Below are positions 7,632-15,432 of a DNA stretch of 64,000 nucleotides, piece by piece. Numbering within the stretch: position 1 is the first letter of the stretch; each line of letters starts with the position of its first letter. Under the pieces are notes generated by a model. That model searched no databases, was not told the origin of the DNA, and saw only the letters and a program-made list of their open reading frames with translations. This stretch comes from Muricoccus nepalensis (GTDB lineage: Bacteria > Pseudomonadota > Alphaproteobacteria > Acetobacterales > Acetobacteraceae), in the NCBI RefSeq assembly GCF_006438825.1, contig NZ_RCZP01000008.1, positions 141,051-205,050 of the forward strand. Direction: 5' to 3'. The translations under genes and the position numbers were made by a program.

Positions 7632-8786
7632 TCAGCCGCGGCGGGCGGCGTCGTAGGAATAGGCGGGGAGCGAGGTCAGGCTCTCCCGCGTCGCGCCGGT
7701 GATGGTCCAGCGGTTGTCCGCGGCGGACCAGCGGAGGTCAGACATCGGCACGGCCACGAGCTTGGCGCCGATCCCGAGGAAGCCGCCGACCGACACGACC
7801 GCCATGGGCGAGGAGCCGCCATGGGCGAGGATGAGGTCGTCGATCGAGCCGATGGACTCGTTCCGCTCGTTGAACACGCTCGAGCCGATGATGCGGCTCG
7901 CCCGCTCGGTCTGCGCGGTGGGGGCCGCCGCGGCGGTGCCGGCCGCGGCGCGCGCGCCGGTGCCCGCATTGCCGCCCGCCGTGTTCCCCCCCTGGGCGTT
8001 GCCCGCCGCCTCGTTCTGCAGCGGCACGGACATGGTGCCGGGGCGGGCCTGGCCGCCGTCAGGGGTGGCGTTCACCCGCCCGGGCATACCGGTGGAGGCG
8101 CTGCCGCCCTGGGCGTTCGTGCGGGCGTCGCCGCGGTCGCTCGTGCTGCCCATGATGGCGGGGTTGGCGCTCGTGGCGGCGGACTCGTTGTCGCGCCGGC
8201 CGCCCTGCGCGGCCTCGCCGCGGCCGGTGACGGTGGCGCGGTCGCCCTCGGTGGCGGAGGGGGAGGTGCCGCCCTGCTCGTTCTGCGGGAAGGCGCCGGA
8301 CATGTTCGTGCCGAGGGCGCGGTCGACGCCGCGGGTCACGACCGTGCCGGGCGGGTTGCCGGGCGCGCCGTCCGGGCGGTTCTGGGTGTTGACGGGGTCG
8401 CCCGCGCGCCCGTTCGCGTCGGCGGCGTTGCCCAGCGCGCGGTCGGCGGCGCGGCCGAGGGCGGTGCCGGGCGGGTTGCCGGGGGTGCCGTCCGGGCGGT
8501 TCTGCGTGTTCAGCGGGTCGCCCGCGCGCTGGTTGGCGCCGGAGACGGCCTCGCCGGCGCGGTCCGCCGCGCGGCCGGCCGCAGTGCCCGGGGGGTTGCC
8601 CGGCGTGCCGTCGGCGGGGGTCGCGTTGCCCGTGGCGGCGTCGGCCGCGCGCTGGGTGGCGGTGGAGGGCGGGTTGCCAGGGGTGCCGTCGCGCGGCGCC
8701 TGGGCCTGGGCGGCGGCGCCCATCGCGAGCAGCGCGGCGGCGGCGGTGACGCCGAGCAGGCCGGACTTGGTGGAACGGACGGTCAT
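7632..8786 (-). CDS. exported PGNPPGT-repeat protein with C-terminal PRC-barrel domain
   Basis: The ATG at 8786 follows AGAGGAGA and starts a Sec signal peptide (hydrophobic to about residue 27, AQAQA cleavage region). Residues 33-155 hold four copies of DGTPGNPPGTxxGRAAD, the last two about 40 residues apart with the spacer RAGDPxNTQNRP. Residues 160-290 are Ala/Gly/Asn-rich and look disordered. Residues 295-380 form a PRC-barrel (IIGSSVFNERNESIGSIDDLIL to LPAYSYD), a small beta-barrel seen in RimM and in exported stress proteins. The 384-residue protein shares its repeat with the next gene downstream. Function is unknown; an envelope or desiccation stress role is only an inference from domain and neighbours. 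Confidence 0.8.
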   Translation of the reverse strand: MTVRSTKSGLLGVTAAAALLAMGAAAQAQAPRDGTPGNPPSTATQRAADAATGNATPADGTPGNPPGTAAGRAADRAGEAVSGANQRAGDPLNTQNRPDGTPGNPPGTALGRAADRALGNAADANGRAGDPVNTQNRPDGAPGNPPGTVVTRGVDRALGTNMSGAFPQNEQGGTSPSATEGDRATVTGRGEAAQGGRRDNESAATSANPAIMGSTSDRGDARTNAQGGSASTGMPGRVNATPDGGQARPGTMSVPLQNEAAGNAQGGNTAGGNAGTGARAAAGTAAAAPTAQTERASRIIGSSVFNERNESIGSIDDLILAHGGSSPMAVVSVGGFLGIGAKLVAVPMSDLRWSAADNRWTITGATRESLTSLPAYSYDAARRG

Positions 8787-8907
8787 GCGTCGTCTCCTCT
8801 GGGGATGGATCACGGGGCGGGCCGTGCCGCGGCGGGGAAACAGCGGGCGCGGGCGCGGCGGAAGGCGGCGCCCCGTGGCGGGATCGATGGGTTGGGATCG
8901 AGCTAGC

Positions 8908-8933
8908 AACGCCGCCCGGGGGGGAGGGGTTTC
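8908..8933 (-). promoter_or_regulatory. possible EcfG-like promoter (GAAAC-N17-CGTT), weak
   Basis: On the minus strand GAAAC (8933-8929) and CGTT (8911-8908) are 17 nt apart, one mismatch from the EcfG consensus, about 120 nt before the PRC-barrel gene. The long leader and the mismatch make this uncertain. I list it because the paralogous downstream gene has an exact match. Confidence 0.3.
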
Positions 8934-9001
8934 GCCCCAAGGACCGGCGCGAAGGCCGGCCGCCCCTCCCCCCGCCCCCTCCGCCATGGCAAGCTCGGCG
9001 C

Positions 9002-9673
9002 ATGGCAGAGAGCGGGACGGGCGAGGGCGGGAAGCGGGCGGGCGGTCCCGCCGGGGGGCGCGGGCGGCGGGAGCGACGCCCCGTCACCGCCGGCCCCGCC
9101 CCCACGGAGGCGCGGCTGCACGAGGCCGCGCTGAACCACCTCGCGCGCTTCGCGGCCACCGAGGCCGGGCTCGCCCGGGTCCTGGCGCGCCGCGTGGCGC
9201 GCTGGGCGCAGCGCGCGGCGGCGGAGGGGATGGCGCCCGAGGCGATCGCGCCCGTCGTGGCCGCGGGGCGGGCGGCCGCGGTCGCCGTCGCGCGGCGGAT
9301 GGTCGCGGCGGGCACGGTGGACGACGCCGCCTTCGCCGCCGCCCGCGCCCGGCGCCTCTCCCGCGCCGGCCGCTCGCGACGGGCGATCGCGGCGCATCTC
9401 GCGGCCAAGGGGGTGGGCGGGGAGACCGCGTCGGAGACGATCGAGGAGGCGGGGACGGACGAGGTGACGGCGGCCCTGGCCCATCTCCGCCGCCGCCGCC
9501 AGGGCCCCTTCGACCGCGCGCCGCCCGAGGAGGCCGAGGCCGCCCGCGCGGCCCGGCTGAAGGCGATGGGCTCCCTCGCCCGCGCCGGCTTCCCGCGGGA
9601 GGTGGCGGAGGCTGCGCTGGACACGGACCCGGCCGAGGCCGAGGCGCGCCTCATCGCCGCCCGGCGCGAGTAG
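9002..9673 (+). CDS. recX: RecX family regulatory protein
   Basis: RecX binds RecA filaments and limits recombinase activity. The 223-residue protein has the all-helical three-repeat layout: LNHLARFAATEAGLARVLARRV, then DDAAFAAARARRLSRAGRSRRAIAAHL, then a third repeat near ARAGFPREVAEAAL. A ~38-residue disordered Gly/Arg-rich N-terminus precedes it. In many alphaproteobacteria recX is unlinked to recA, as here. An internal start would remove the disordered tail; the first ATG is used because no better ribosome site is visible. Confidence 0.85.
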   Translation: MAESGTGEGGKRAGGPAGGRGRRERRPVTAGPAPTEARLHEAALNHLARFAATEAGLARVLARRVARWAQRAAAEGMAPEAIAPVVAAGRAAAVAVARRMVAAGTVDDAAFAAARARRLSRAGRSRRAIAAHLAAKGVGGETASETIEEAGTDEVTAALAHLRRRRQGPFDRAPPEEAEAARAARLKAMGSLARAGFPREVAEAALDTDPAEAEARLIAARRE

Positions 9674-9782
9674 GGCGCGCGCGGACGATACGCGCCCGGC
9701 GCGGCAAACCTGGGCGGAGGCCGGCGTTCTCCGGGCGGGGGCGGGTCAGGCGCCCCCGCCACGCAGCCAGCGGAGGAACAAC

Positions 9783-9965
9783 ATGGCCACCACCCACTCG
9801 CAGGGCGACAAGGGCAAGGGCGACGCGGCGTCCGGCAAGAAGGGCGTCTCCTCGGAGACGGTCGCCAGCGGCAAGGACAAGGACCCCAACAACTTCGCCA
9901 ACAACCCGGAGCGCGCCTCGGCGGCGGGCACCAAGGGCGGGCACAACAGCCACAAGAACGACTGA
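9783..9965 (+). CDS. small KGG-repeat (acidophilic repeat) stress protein
   Basis: The 60-residue hydrophilic protein carries the NFANNPERASAAGTKGG motif of the stress-induced KGG family. It is otherwise rich in Lys, Gly and Ser with no hydrophobic core, so it is probably disordered in the cytoplasm. The ATG follows GCGGAGGAACAAC, a good ribosome site. Family members are induced in stationary phase or by stress and are of unknown mechanism. I looked for an EcfG promoter upstream and found only a poor match. Confidence 0.88.
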   Translation: MATTHSQGDKGKGDAASGKKGVSSETVASGKDKDPNNFANNPERASAAGTKGGHNSHKND

Positions 9966-9993
9966 TCCCACGCCGCGGCGGGCGGGACGGCCG

Positions 9994-10758
9994 ATGGCGC
10001 CCTCCCCGCCCGCCGACTATACCCGGGGGATGCGAGTGATCTTCACCCGGGCCGGCGTGATGCGCGGCGTGGGGCGCAGCGTGCCCCTTCTCCTCGGGAT
10101 CGCGCCCTTCGGGCTGGTGGTGGGCGTCATCTCGCTCGGCAAGGGGCTGAGCCTTGCCGAGACGATCCTGATGAGCGGCCTCGTCTTCGCCGGCGCCTCG
10201 CAGCTTCTGGCGCTGGAGCTCTGGTCGGACCCGCCGGACATCCTCGCGGTCGCCATCGCCGCCTTCGTCGTGAACATCCGCCTCGTGCCGCTCGGCGCCG
10301 CGCTCTCCTTCTGGCTGGACCACCTGCGGGGCTGGCGGCTCTGGGGATCCCTCTTCTTCGCGGTGGACCACTCCTTCGCCCTCTCCGTCGCCGCGCACCG
10401 GGGCGGGGAGAGGGACGCGGGCTTCCTCTTCGGGCTCGGCCTGCTGAGTTGGGTGGGTTGGGCCGCGGCCACCGCGGCCGGGCACCTGCTGGGCGCGGCG
10501 GTCGCGCTGCCGCCGACCCATCCCCTCTTCTTCGCGGCGACCGCGACCTTCGTGGCCATCCTCGTCGCCCTCTGGCGCGGGCCGCGGCAGGACGTGCCGC
10601 CCTGGCTGGCGGCGGCGGGCACGGCGGTCGCGGCCCAGGCGCTGCGGCTGCCCGCGCCGGTGCCGCTGCTCGCCGGGGCCTTCGCCGGCGCGGCCCTCGC
10701 CACCCTCACGGAAGGGCGGCGGGCCCGCGCGCGGGCGGACCGGGAGGACCGGGCGTGA
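9994..10758 (+). CDS. azlC: AzlC family branched-chain amino acid permease
   Basis: AzlC and AzlD form a two-component inner-membrane exporter for branched-chain amino acids and related compounds. The 254-residue protein has several membrane segments: SVPLLLGIAPFGLVVGVISLG, then ILMSGLVFAGASQLLALEL, ILAVAIAAFVVNIRL and later ones. The family motif GASQ followed by NIRLVPLG is present. An alternative ATG 12 codons downstream would also give a complete protein. The stop overlaps the GTG start of azlD by 4 nt. Confidence 0.92.
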   Translation: MAPSPPADYTRGMRVIFTRAGVMRGVGRSVPLLLGIAPFGLVVGVISLGKGLSLAETILMSGLVFAGASQLLALELWSDPPDILAVAIAAFVVNIRLVPLGAALSFWLDHLRGWRLWGSLFFAVDHSFALSVAAHRGGERDAGFLFGLGLLSWVGWAAATAAGHLLGAAVALPPTHPLFFAATATFVAILVALWRGPRQDVPPWLAAAGTAVAAQALRLPAPVPLLAGAFAGAALATLTEGRRARARADREDRA

Positions 10759-11060
10759 CGCTCCGCTGGGACGTGACGCTGGCCATCCTCGCCATGGCCG
10801 CCGTCACCTACCTGTGCCGTGCGGGCGGCTACGCGGTGCTGCGGGCGGTGCGGACGCCGCCCTTCGTGGACGCGCTGCTGCGCAACCTGCCGGCGCCGCT
10901 CTTCGCCGCCTATGTCGCCCTCGCCCTGTCTCGCCAGGACCTGTCCGCGGTGTTGGCGGCCATCGCCTGCGGGCTGGCCCAGGCGCGCTGGCGGAACCTC
11001 GGCGTCTCCATCGTGGCGGGGGTCGGCGCCATGGCGGCGCTACGCTGGGCGGGAATGTAG
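10755..11060 (+). CDS. azlD: AzlD family small membrane subunit
   Basis: The 101-residue protein has three or four membrane helices and the family strings AVTYLCRAGGYAVLR, FVDALLRNLPAPLFAAYVAL and GLAQARWRNLGVSIVAGVGAMAAL. It is the small partner of AzlC. The GTG start overlaps the azlC stop (GTGA), which fixes this start and indicates coupled translation. Confidence 0.92.
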   Translation: MTLRWDVTLAILAMAAVTYLCRAGGYAVLRAVRTPPFVDALLRNLPAPLFAAYVALALSRQDLSAVLAAIACGLAQARWRNLGVSIVAGVGAMAALRWAGM

Positions 11061-11148
11061 CGGGGCGGGGCGTGAAATCGGGTTTTGCACGCGGCTTGAC
11101 CGGGTTTGCCGGCGACGCCACATCGCAGCCCGTCACGGAGGCGCCCGC

Positions 11149-12141
11149 ATGTCCAAGATCCACGTCATCCACGAGAACCCCGAATGGCTGCCGCCGCTCG
11201 CGCGCGCCTTCGACCAGCGAGGGCTTCCCTGGACGGAGTGGAACCTCGCCTCCGGCAGCTTCGACCTCTCCTCCCCGCCGCCGGAGGGGGTCTTCTACAA
11301 CCGCATGTCCGCCTCCTCTCACACGCGCGGGCACCGCTACTCCGCGGAGCTGACGGCCGGCGTGCTCGCCTGGCTGGAGCGCTACGGGCGGCGGGTGGTG
11401 AACGGCCCGCGGGCGCTCGACCTCGAGATCAGCAAGGTCAGGCAATACGCGGCGCTGGAGGCCGCGGAGGTCGCGGTGCCGGGGACGGTGCTCGTGCGCG
11501 GCGAGGCCGAGGACGTGGTGGCCGCTGCCCGCCGCCGCTTCGGCGCGGGGCCGCTCATCCTCAAGCCCAACCGCGGCGGCAAGGGGCTGGGCGTGCGCCT
11601 CTTCGCCGATCCCGACGCGCTCGCGGCCTTCCTCGCCGACGCGCCGGAGGACGAGCAGCCGGCGGACGGCCTCTGGCTGCTGCAGGACTACGTGCGCGCC
11701 GCGCGGCCCTTCATCACCCGCGCCGAGTTCGTCGGCGGGCGCTTCCTCTACGCGGTGGAGGTGGACACCTCCTCGGGCTTCGAGCTCTGCCCGGCGGATG
11801 TCTGCGAGGTGCCCGCCCCCTCCGCCGCCATCGGCGACGCGGCCTGCCCGGTCGGCACCGCCCCCGGCCCACGCTTTCGGGTCATCCCCGAGGGGATCGA
11901 GGCCGCGCAGCGCGAGCGGCTGGAGGGCTTCCTGTCCGCCAACGGCGTGGAGGTCGCGGGGATCGAGTTCATCCGCACGCCGGAGGGCCGCGTGCTGACC
12001 TACGACGTCAACACGAACACGAACTACAACCCCGACGCCGAGGCGGCCGCGGGCCTGGCGGGGACCGACCGCAGCGGCCCCGGCGCCATCGCGGCCTTCC
12101 TCGGCGCGGAGCTGGGGCGGACGCAGCGCGCCGCGGCCTGA
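11149..12141 (+). CDS. ATP-grasp (RimK-like) ligase family protein
   Basis: The 330-residue protein has an N-terminal pre-ATP-grasp region (HVIHENPEWLPPLARAF to FYNRMSASSHTRGH). It is followed by an ATP-grasp fold with the nucleotide Lys in PLILKPNRGGKG, the linker string WLLQDYV and the Mg/ATP motif YDVNTNTNYN near the C-terminus. RimK-type enzymes join a carboxylate to an amine using ATP, for example adding glutamates to a protein or peptide. The substrate cannot be read from sequence. GGAGG precedes the ATG. Neighbours (azlCD and cysK) give no clear pathway link. Confidence 0.82.
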   Translation: MSKIHVIHENPEWLPPLARAFDQRGLPWTEWNLASGSFDLSSPPPEGVFYNRMSASSHTRGHRYSAELTAGVLAWLERYGRRVVNGPRALDLEISKVRQYAALEAAEVAVPGTVLVRGEAEDVVAAARRRFGAGPLILKPNRGGKGLGVRLFADPDALAAFLADAPEDEQPADGLWLLQDYVRAARPFITRAEFVGGRFLYAVEVDTSSGFELCPADVCEVPAPSAAIGDAACPVGTAPGPRFRVIPEGIEAAQRERLEGFLSANGVEVAGIEFIRTPEGRVLTYDVNTNTNYNPDAEAAAGLAGTDRSGPGAIAAFLGAELGRTQRAAA

Positions 12142-12154
12142 GCGGCGCCGCTCA
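12139..12154. terminator. palindrome containing both convergent stop codons
   Basis: TGAGCGGC and GCCGCTCA form a perfect 16-bp palindrome. Its ends are the TGA stop of the ATP-grasp gene and, on the other strand, the TGA stop of cysK. It could act as a shared hairpin for both transcripts, though neither side has a T run. Confidence 0.4.
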
Positions 12155-13117
12155 GAGGCCGGTGAAGAGCTCCGTCGAGAGGTAGCGCTCGGCGAAGCTG
12201 GCGGCGATGGCGACGACGAGCCCTCCCGCCATCGCCGGGTCCCGCGCGACCTCGAGCGCCGCGTGCAGCACGGCGCCGGACGAGATGCCGATGGGGATGC
12301 CCTCCTCCCGCGCGCAGCGCCGGGCGGCGGCGAGGGCGTCCCGCTCGGACACGCGCAGCACGGCGTCCATCAGCCCGAGCTCCAGCACGGCGGGGTGGAA
12401 GCCCGCGCCGATGCCCTGGATGTCGTGCGGCCCCGGCTCGTCGCCGGAGAGGACGGCGGACTCCGCGGGCTCGACCGCGACGACGCGCATCGAGGGGCGG
12501 CGCGGCTTGAGGGCGCGCGCGATGCCCGTCAGCGTGCCGCCGGTGCCGACGCCGCCGACGACGGCGTCCACCTCGCCCCCCGTGTCCGCCCAGATCTCCT
12601 CGGCCGTGGTGGCCGCGTGGATCGCGGGGTTGGCGGGATTGTCGAACTGCCGGGGCATCCAGGCGCCCGGCGTCTCCGCGACGATCGCCTCGGCGCGCGC
12701 GATCGCGCCCGCCATGCCGCGCGCGGCGGGGGTGAGCACGAGCTCCGCGCCCAGCAGCGCCATCATCTTGCGCCGCTCCTCGCTGGCGCCGTCGGGCATG
12801 GTGACGACCAGCCGGTAGCCCTTGGCGGCGGCGACGAAGGCGAGGGCGATTCCGGTGTTGCCCGAGGTCGGCTCGACCAGGATGGAGGCGCCGGGACGGA
12901 TGAGGCCGGCGCGCTCCGCCTCCTCCACCATCGCGAGGCCGATGCGGTCCTTCACGGAGCCGAGCGGGTTGAAGAACTCGAGCTTGAGGGCGAGCCGCGC
13001 CGGCAGGGCCTCCGCCGCCTCCAGCCGCGGCAGGCGGACGAGGGGCGTCGCGCCGACGGCGTCGAGGACGCTCGCGTAGAGGCGGCCGCGCGGCGGGTTG
13101 GCGGGGGGGGTGGGCAT
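12152..13117 (-). CDS. cysK: cysteine synthase family (O-acetylserine sulfhydrylase)
   Basis: The enzyme makes cysteine from O-acetylserine and sulfide using PLP. The 321-residue protein has the Schiff-base Lys in NPLGSVKDRIG, the substrate loop EPTSGNTGIALAF, MPDGASEERRKMM, the phosphate-binding GGVGTGGTLTG, and IQGIGAGF with the C-terminal ISSGA. Length is normal. It is read toward the ATP-grasp gene and the two stop codons share a palindrome. An A+T-richer patch at 13190-13230 upstream may contain its promoter. Confidence 0.95.
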   Translation of the reverse strand: MPTPPANPPRGRLYASVLDAVGATPLVRLPRLEAAEALPARLALKLEFFNPLGSVKDRIGLAMVEEAERAGLIRPGASILVEPTSGNTGIALAFVAAAKGYRLVVTMPDGASEERRKMMALLGAELVLTPAARGMAGAIARAEAIVAETPGAWMPRQFDNPANPAIHAATTAEEIWADTGGEVDAVVGGVGTGGTLTGIARALKPRRPSMRVVAVEPAESAVLSGDEPGPHDIQGIGAGFHPAVLELGLMDAVLRVSERDALAAARRCAREEGIPIGISSGAVLHAALEVARDPAMAGGLVVAIAASFAERYLSTELFTGL

Positions 13118-13385
13118 CAGCCGCGCTTATCCCGCGGCGCCGGGTCCGCGTCCATCGCCGGGGCGCGATCCACGCGTGATCCATGCTGCGGACCGGCCGA
13201 AAATCGACCGTTTCATTTCGTTGACCAACGGCCCCGCCGCGCCGAATTCTCGGGCATCGCCAACCCGTCCCGAGAGGGGGCTTCCGATGCGAGAGACCCG
13301 GCCGTACCGGGGGTGTCGGCGCGGAGCGCGCCGGCCTTCCACCCCCTCCCCTTCCCCATCCGGGCCCTGCCCGAACGGACGCCCC

Positions 13386-13523
13386 ATGAACCGCCCTTCG
13401 TCCCGCCGCGGCCCTTTCGCCGCCCTGCGCGCCCTCCTCGCCCGCGCCTTCGCGCCGACCCCGCGCCCGCCCCGCCAGTCCGAGATCGAGAGCGCGCTGC
13501 TGCGCGTCCTGGGCAGCCCGTGA
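13386..13523 (+). CDS. hypothetical 45-residue basic protein
   Basis: This is a short ORF (MNRPSSRRGPFAALRALLA and so on) with an Arg-rich amphipathic start and a C-terminal helix-like SEIESALLRVL. Its stop overlaps the GTG of the next small ORF in a GTGA arrangement, which argues that both are translated. No family is recognised and there is no strong ribosome site, so the call is tentative. Confidence 0.42.
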   Translation: MNRPSSRRGPFAALRALLARAFAPTPRPPRQSEIESALLRVLGSP

Positions 13524-13720
13524 GCATGCGCGGCTCCCGGCCCATCAGCGTCGACGGGCGCTTCGTCGGCGTCGCCGTGGCGCGCGAGGCGGACTGGCTG
13601 TTCCTCGCCACCGATCCCGGCCTCGAGGACCTGGAGGGCATGGCCTTCCCCGACCCGGCCGAGGCCGCCCGGGTCGCGAGGCTCGTGTTCCTGCGCGGGC
13701 GCGGGCGCGTCCCCGCCTAG
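13520..13720 (+). CDS. hypothetical 66-residue protein
   Basis: The ORF starts at a GTG overlapping the previous stop, or at an ATG two codons later. It encodes a compact, globular-looking sequence: SVDGRFVGVAVAREADWLFLATDPGLEDLEG, then DPAEAARVARLVF. Alternating hydrophobic strands followed by a helix suggest a small alpha/beta fold rather than noise. No family is recognised. The coupled arrangement with the 45-residue ORF is the main support. Confidence 0.5.
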   Translation: MSMRGSRPISVDGRFVGVAVAREADWLFLATDPGLEDLEGMAFPDPAEAARVARLVFLRGRGRVPA

Positions 13721-13757
13721 CGTCGCGCGGCGGCGCGTCCGGCCGGGGCGCGCGCGC

Positions 13758-14387
13758 CTACCACATCGTCTCCCTCGCCCGCGCCGCCCAGGCGGCGTCG
13801 TAGGGCTCGCCGCCCACCGCGCCCTCGCTCAGGGCGGCGAGGATGCGGCCCGGCGTCGGCAGGCGGCCCGGCCCGACCCGCGCCTCCGGCTCCCACAGCC
13901 GGGCGCGGAGGACGGCGCGGGCGCACTGGAAGTAGACGCTCTCCACCGCGACGACGATGACGCTGCGCGGCGCCTTCCCCTCCACGACGAAGCTCTCGAG
14001 CAGGTCGGGCGCGACGGAGAGATGCGCCCGGCCGTTCACGCGCAGCGCGTTGCCGTGACCGGGGATGAGGAACATCAGCCCGACGCGCGGGTCGCGCAGG
14101 ATGTTGCGCAGGCTGTCCACCCGGTTGTTGCCGCGCCGGTCGGGCAGCAGCAGCGTGCGGGGATCGGCCACCCGCACGAGCTCGCCGGGGCGGTCGCCGC
14201 GCGGCGAGCAGTCGAGCCCCTCGGGCCCGGCGGTGGCGAGGGCCGCGAAGGGCGAGGCCTCGATCATCGCGCGGTACTCGGCGGTGATGAAGGGCACCTC
14301 CTTCACCGTGGAGGCCTCGGCCGGCCGGCCGTAGAGGGCCTCGAGCTGCGCGAGGTCGGTGATGCGGTCGGTGGTCGCGTCGGGCAT
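13758..14387 (-). CDS. pyridoxamine 5'-phosphate oxidase-type FMN flavoprotein
   Basis: The 209-residue protein has the split-barrel flavin fold: [41 protein letters not shown] and VGLMFLIPG. It continues with NGRAHLS and the C-terminal [18 protein letters not shown]. This pattern is typical of the MSMEG_1061-like PPOX subfamily of FMN/F420 oxidoreductases rather than true PdxH. The ATG at 14387 is preceded by GGGAGG; a start 10 codons earlier is possible. It is divergent from the DapA-family gene. Substrate is unknown. Confidence 0.85.
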   Translation of the reverse strand: MPDATTDRITDLAQLEALYGRPAEASTVKEVPFITAEYRAMIEASPFAALATAGPEGLDCSPRGDRPGELVRVADPRTLLLPDRRGNNRVDSLRNILRDPRVGLMFLIPGHGNALRVNGRAHLSVAPDLLESFVVEGKAPRSVIVVAVESVYFQCARAVLRARLWEPEARVGPGRLPTPGRILAALSEGAVGGEPYDAAWAARARETMW

Positions 14388-14520
14388 TCGGGCCTCCCCT
14401 CCGCCACGCCGTTGCACCCGCGCGCGGCGCGCCGCAAGGGGCTTGGCGCCGCGTCACGAAAGCGTCGCCGGCCGGGCGGGGCGGTTCCGGCGGCGGCGGG
14501 CGCGGCCTAGCCTTCGCGCC

Positions 14521-15423
14521 ATGCAGGACCTCCACGGTGTCTTCCCCTACCTCGTCTCCCCCATCGGCCCGGACGGCGAGGTGCTCGAGACGGTGCTCGC
14601 GCGGCTGGTGGAGCACCTGGTGGCCGCGGGGGTGCACGGGCTGACGCCGCTCGGCAGCACCGGGGAGTTCGCCTACCTCAACGCCGCGCAGCGCCGGCGC
14701 ATCATCGAGGTGGTGGTGGAGGCCGCGGCCGGGCGGGTTCCCGTCGTCGCCGGCGTCGCCGCCACCACGACCTCCGAGGCGGTGCGCCAGGCGCGGGAGG
14801 CGGAGGCGATCGGGGCGGACGGGATCCTCGCGATCCTCGAGGCCTATTTCCCGGTGCCGGAGGCGGGCGTGGTCGCCTATTTCACGGCGGTGGCGGACGC
14901 CGTGGGGCGGCCGGTCGTGCTCTACACCAACCCGCAGTTCCAGCGCTCCGACCTCTCGCTGCCGGCGCTCGAGGCGCTCTCGCGGCATCCCCGCATCGGC
15001 TACGTGAAGGACGCCTCCACCAACACCGGGCGGCTGCTGTCGATCATGGACCGGACAGAGGGGCGGATGCGGGTCTTCGCGGCCTCCGCCCATATCCCGG
15101 CGGCGGTGATGCTGATCGGCGGCGTGGGCTGGATGGCGGGGCCCGCCTGCGCCATCCCGCGGCAGAGCGTGCGGCTGTATGAGCTTTGCCGCGCGGGCGA
15201 CTGGGGCGCGGCCATGGCGCTGCAGCGGCGGCTCTGGCGGATCAACGAGCTCTTCGCCCGCCACGCGCTGGCGGCCTGCATCAAGGGCGCGCTCGAGATC
15301 CAGGGCTTCGCCGTCGGCGCGCCCCTGCCGCCCCAGCCCGCCCTCTCGGCGGAGGGGCGGCGGGAGGTGGAGGCGGCGCTCGCGGGGGTGGAAGGCCTGG
15401 AAATGCACGCTCCCCATGCGTAG
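14521..15423 (+). CDS. dihydrodipicolinate synthase (DapA) family aldolase
   Basis: The 300-residue TIM-barrel class I aldolase has [10 protein letters not shown] in place of the usual GTTGE loop. The catalytic Tyr is in VVLYTNPQF and the Schiff-base Lys in GYVKDAS. The Arg that binds the substrate carboxylate in genuine DapA (YNxPxRT) is not present, so lysine synthesis is doubtful. A related keto-acid aldolase or dehydratase is more likely. It is followed 9 nt later by an Rrf2 regulator on the same strand. Confidence 0.85.
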   Translation: MQDLHGVFPYLVSPIGPDGEVLETVLARLVEHLVAAGVHGLTPLGSTGEFAYLNAAQRRRIIEVVVEAAAGRVPVVAGVAATTTSEAVRQAREAEAIGADGILAILEAYFPVPEAGVVAYFTAVADAVGRPVVLYTNPQFQRSDLSLPALEALSRHPRIGYVKDASTNTGRLLSIMDRTEGRMRVFAASAHIPAAVMLIGGVGWMAGPACAIPRQSVRLYELCRAGDWGAAMALQRRLWRINELFARHALAACIKGALEIQGFAVGAPLPPQPALSAEGRREVEAALAGVEGLEMHAPHA

Positions 15424-15432
15424 ATTGGCGGG

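Noticed and set aside
6903-8786. DNA-level tandem repeats that look at first like a repeat array
   Set aside because: The repeats are in frame in two genes, have unequal 26-40 codon spacing and encode the same peptide motif; there are no CRISPR-like spacers.
9700-9782. Possible EcfG promoter before the KGG stress protein
   Set aside because: The CGTT is present, but at 16-17 nt upstream there is GCAAA or GGCAA rather than GGAAC; only 15-nt spacing gives a partial match.
8059-10521. Very long open frames of over 800 codons opposite recX, azlC and the repeat protein, and again at 13717-16434
   Set aside because: They lie antisense to or across clear genes, consist of Arg/Pro/Ala-rich strings with no domain, and are expected at this G+C content where stop codons are rare.
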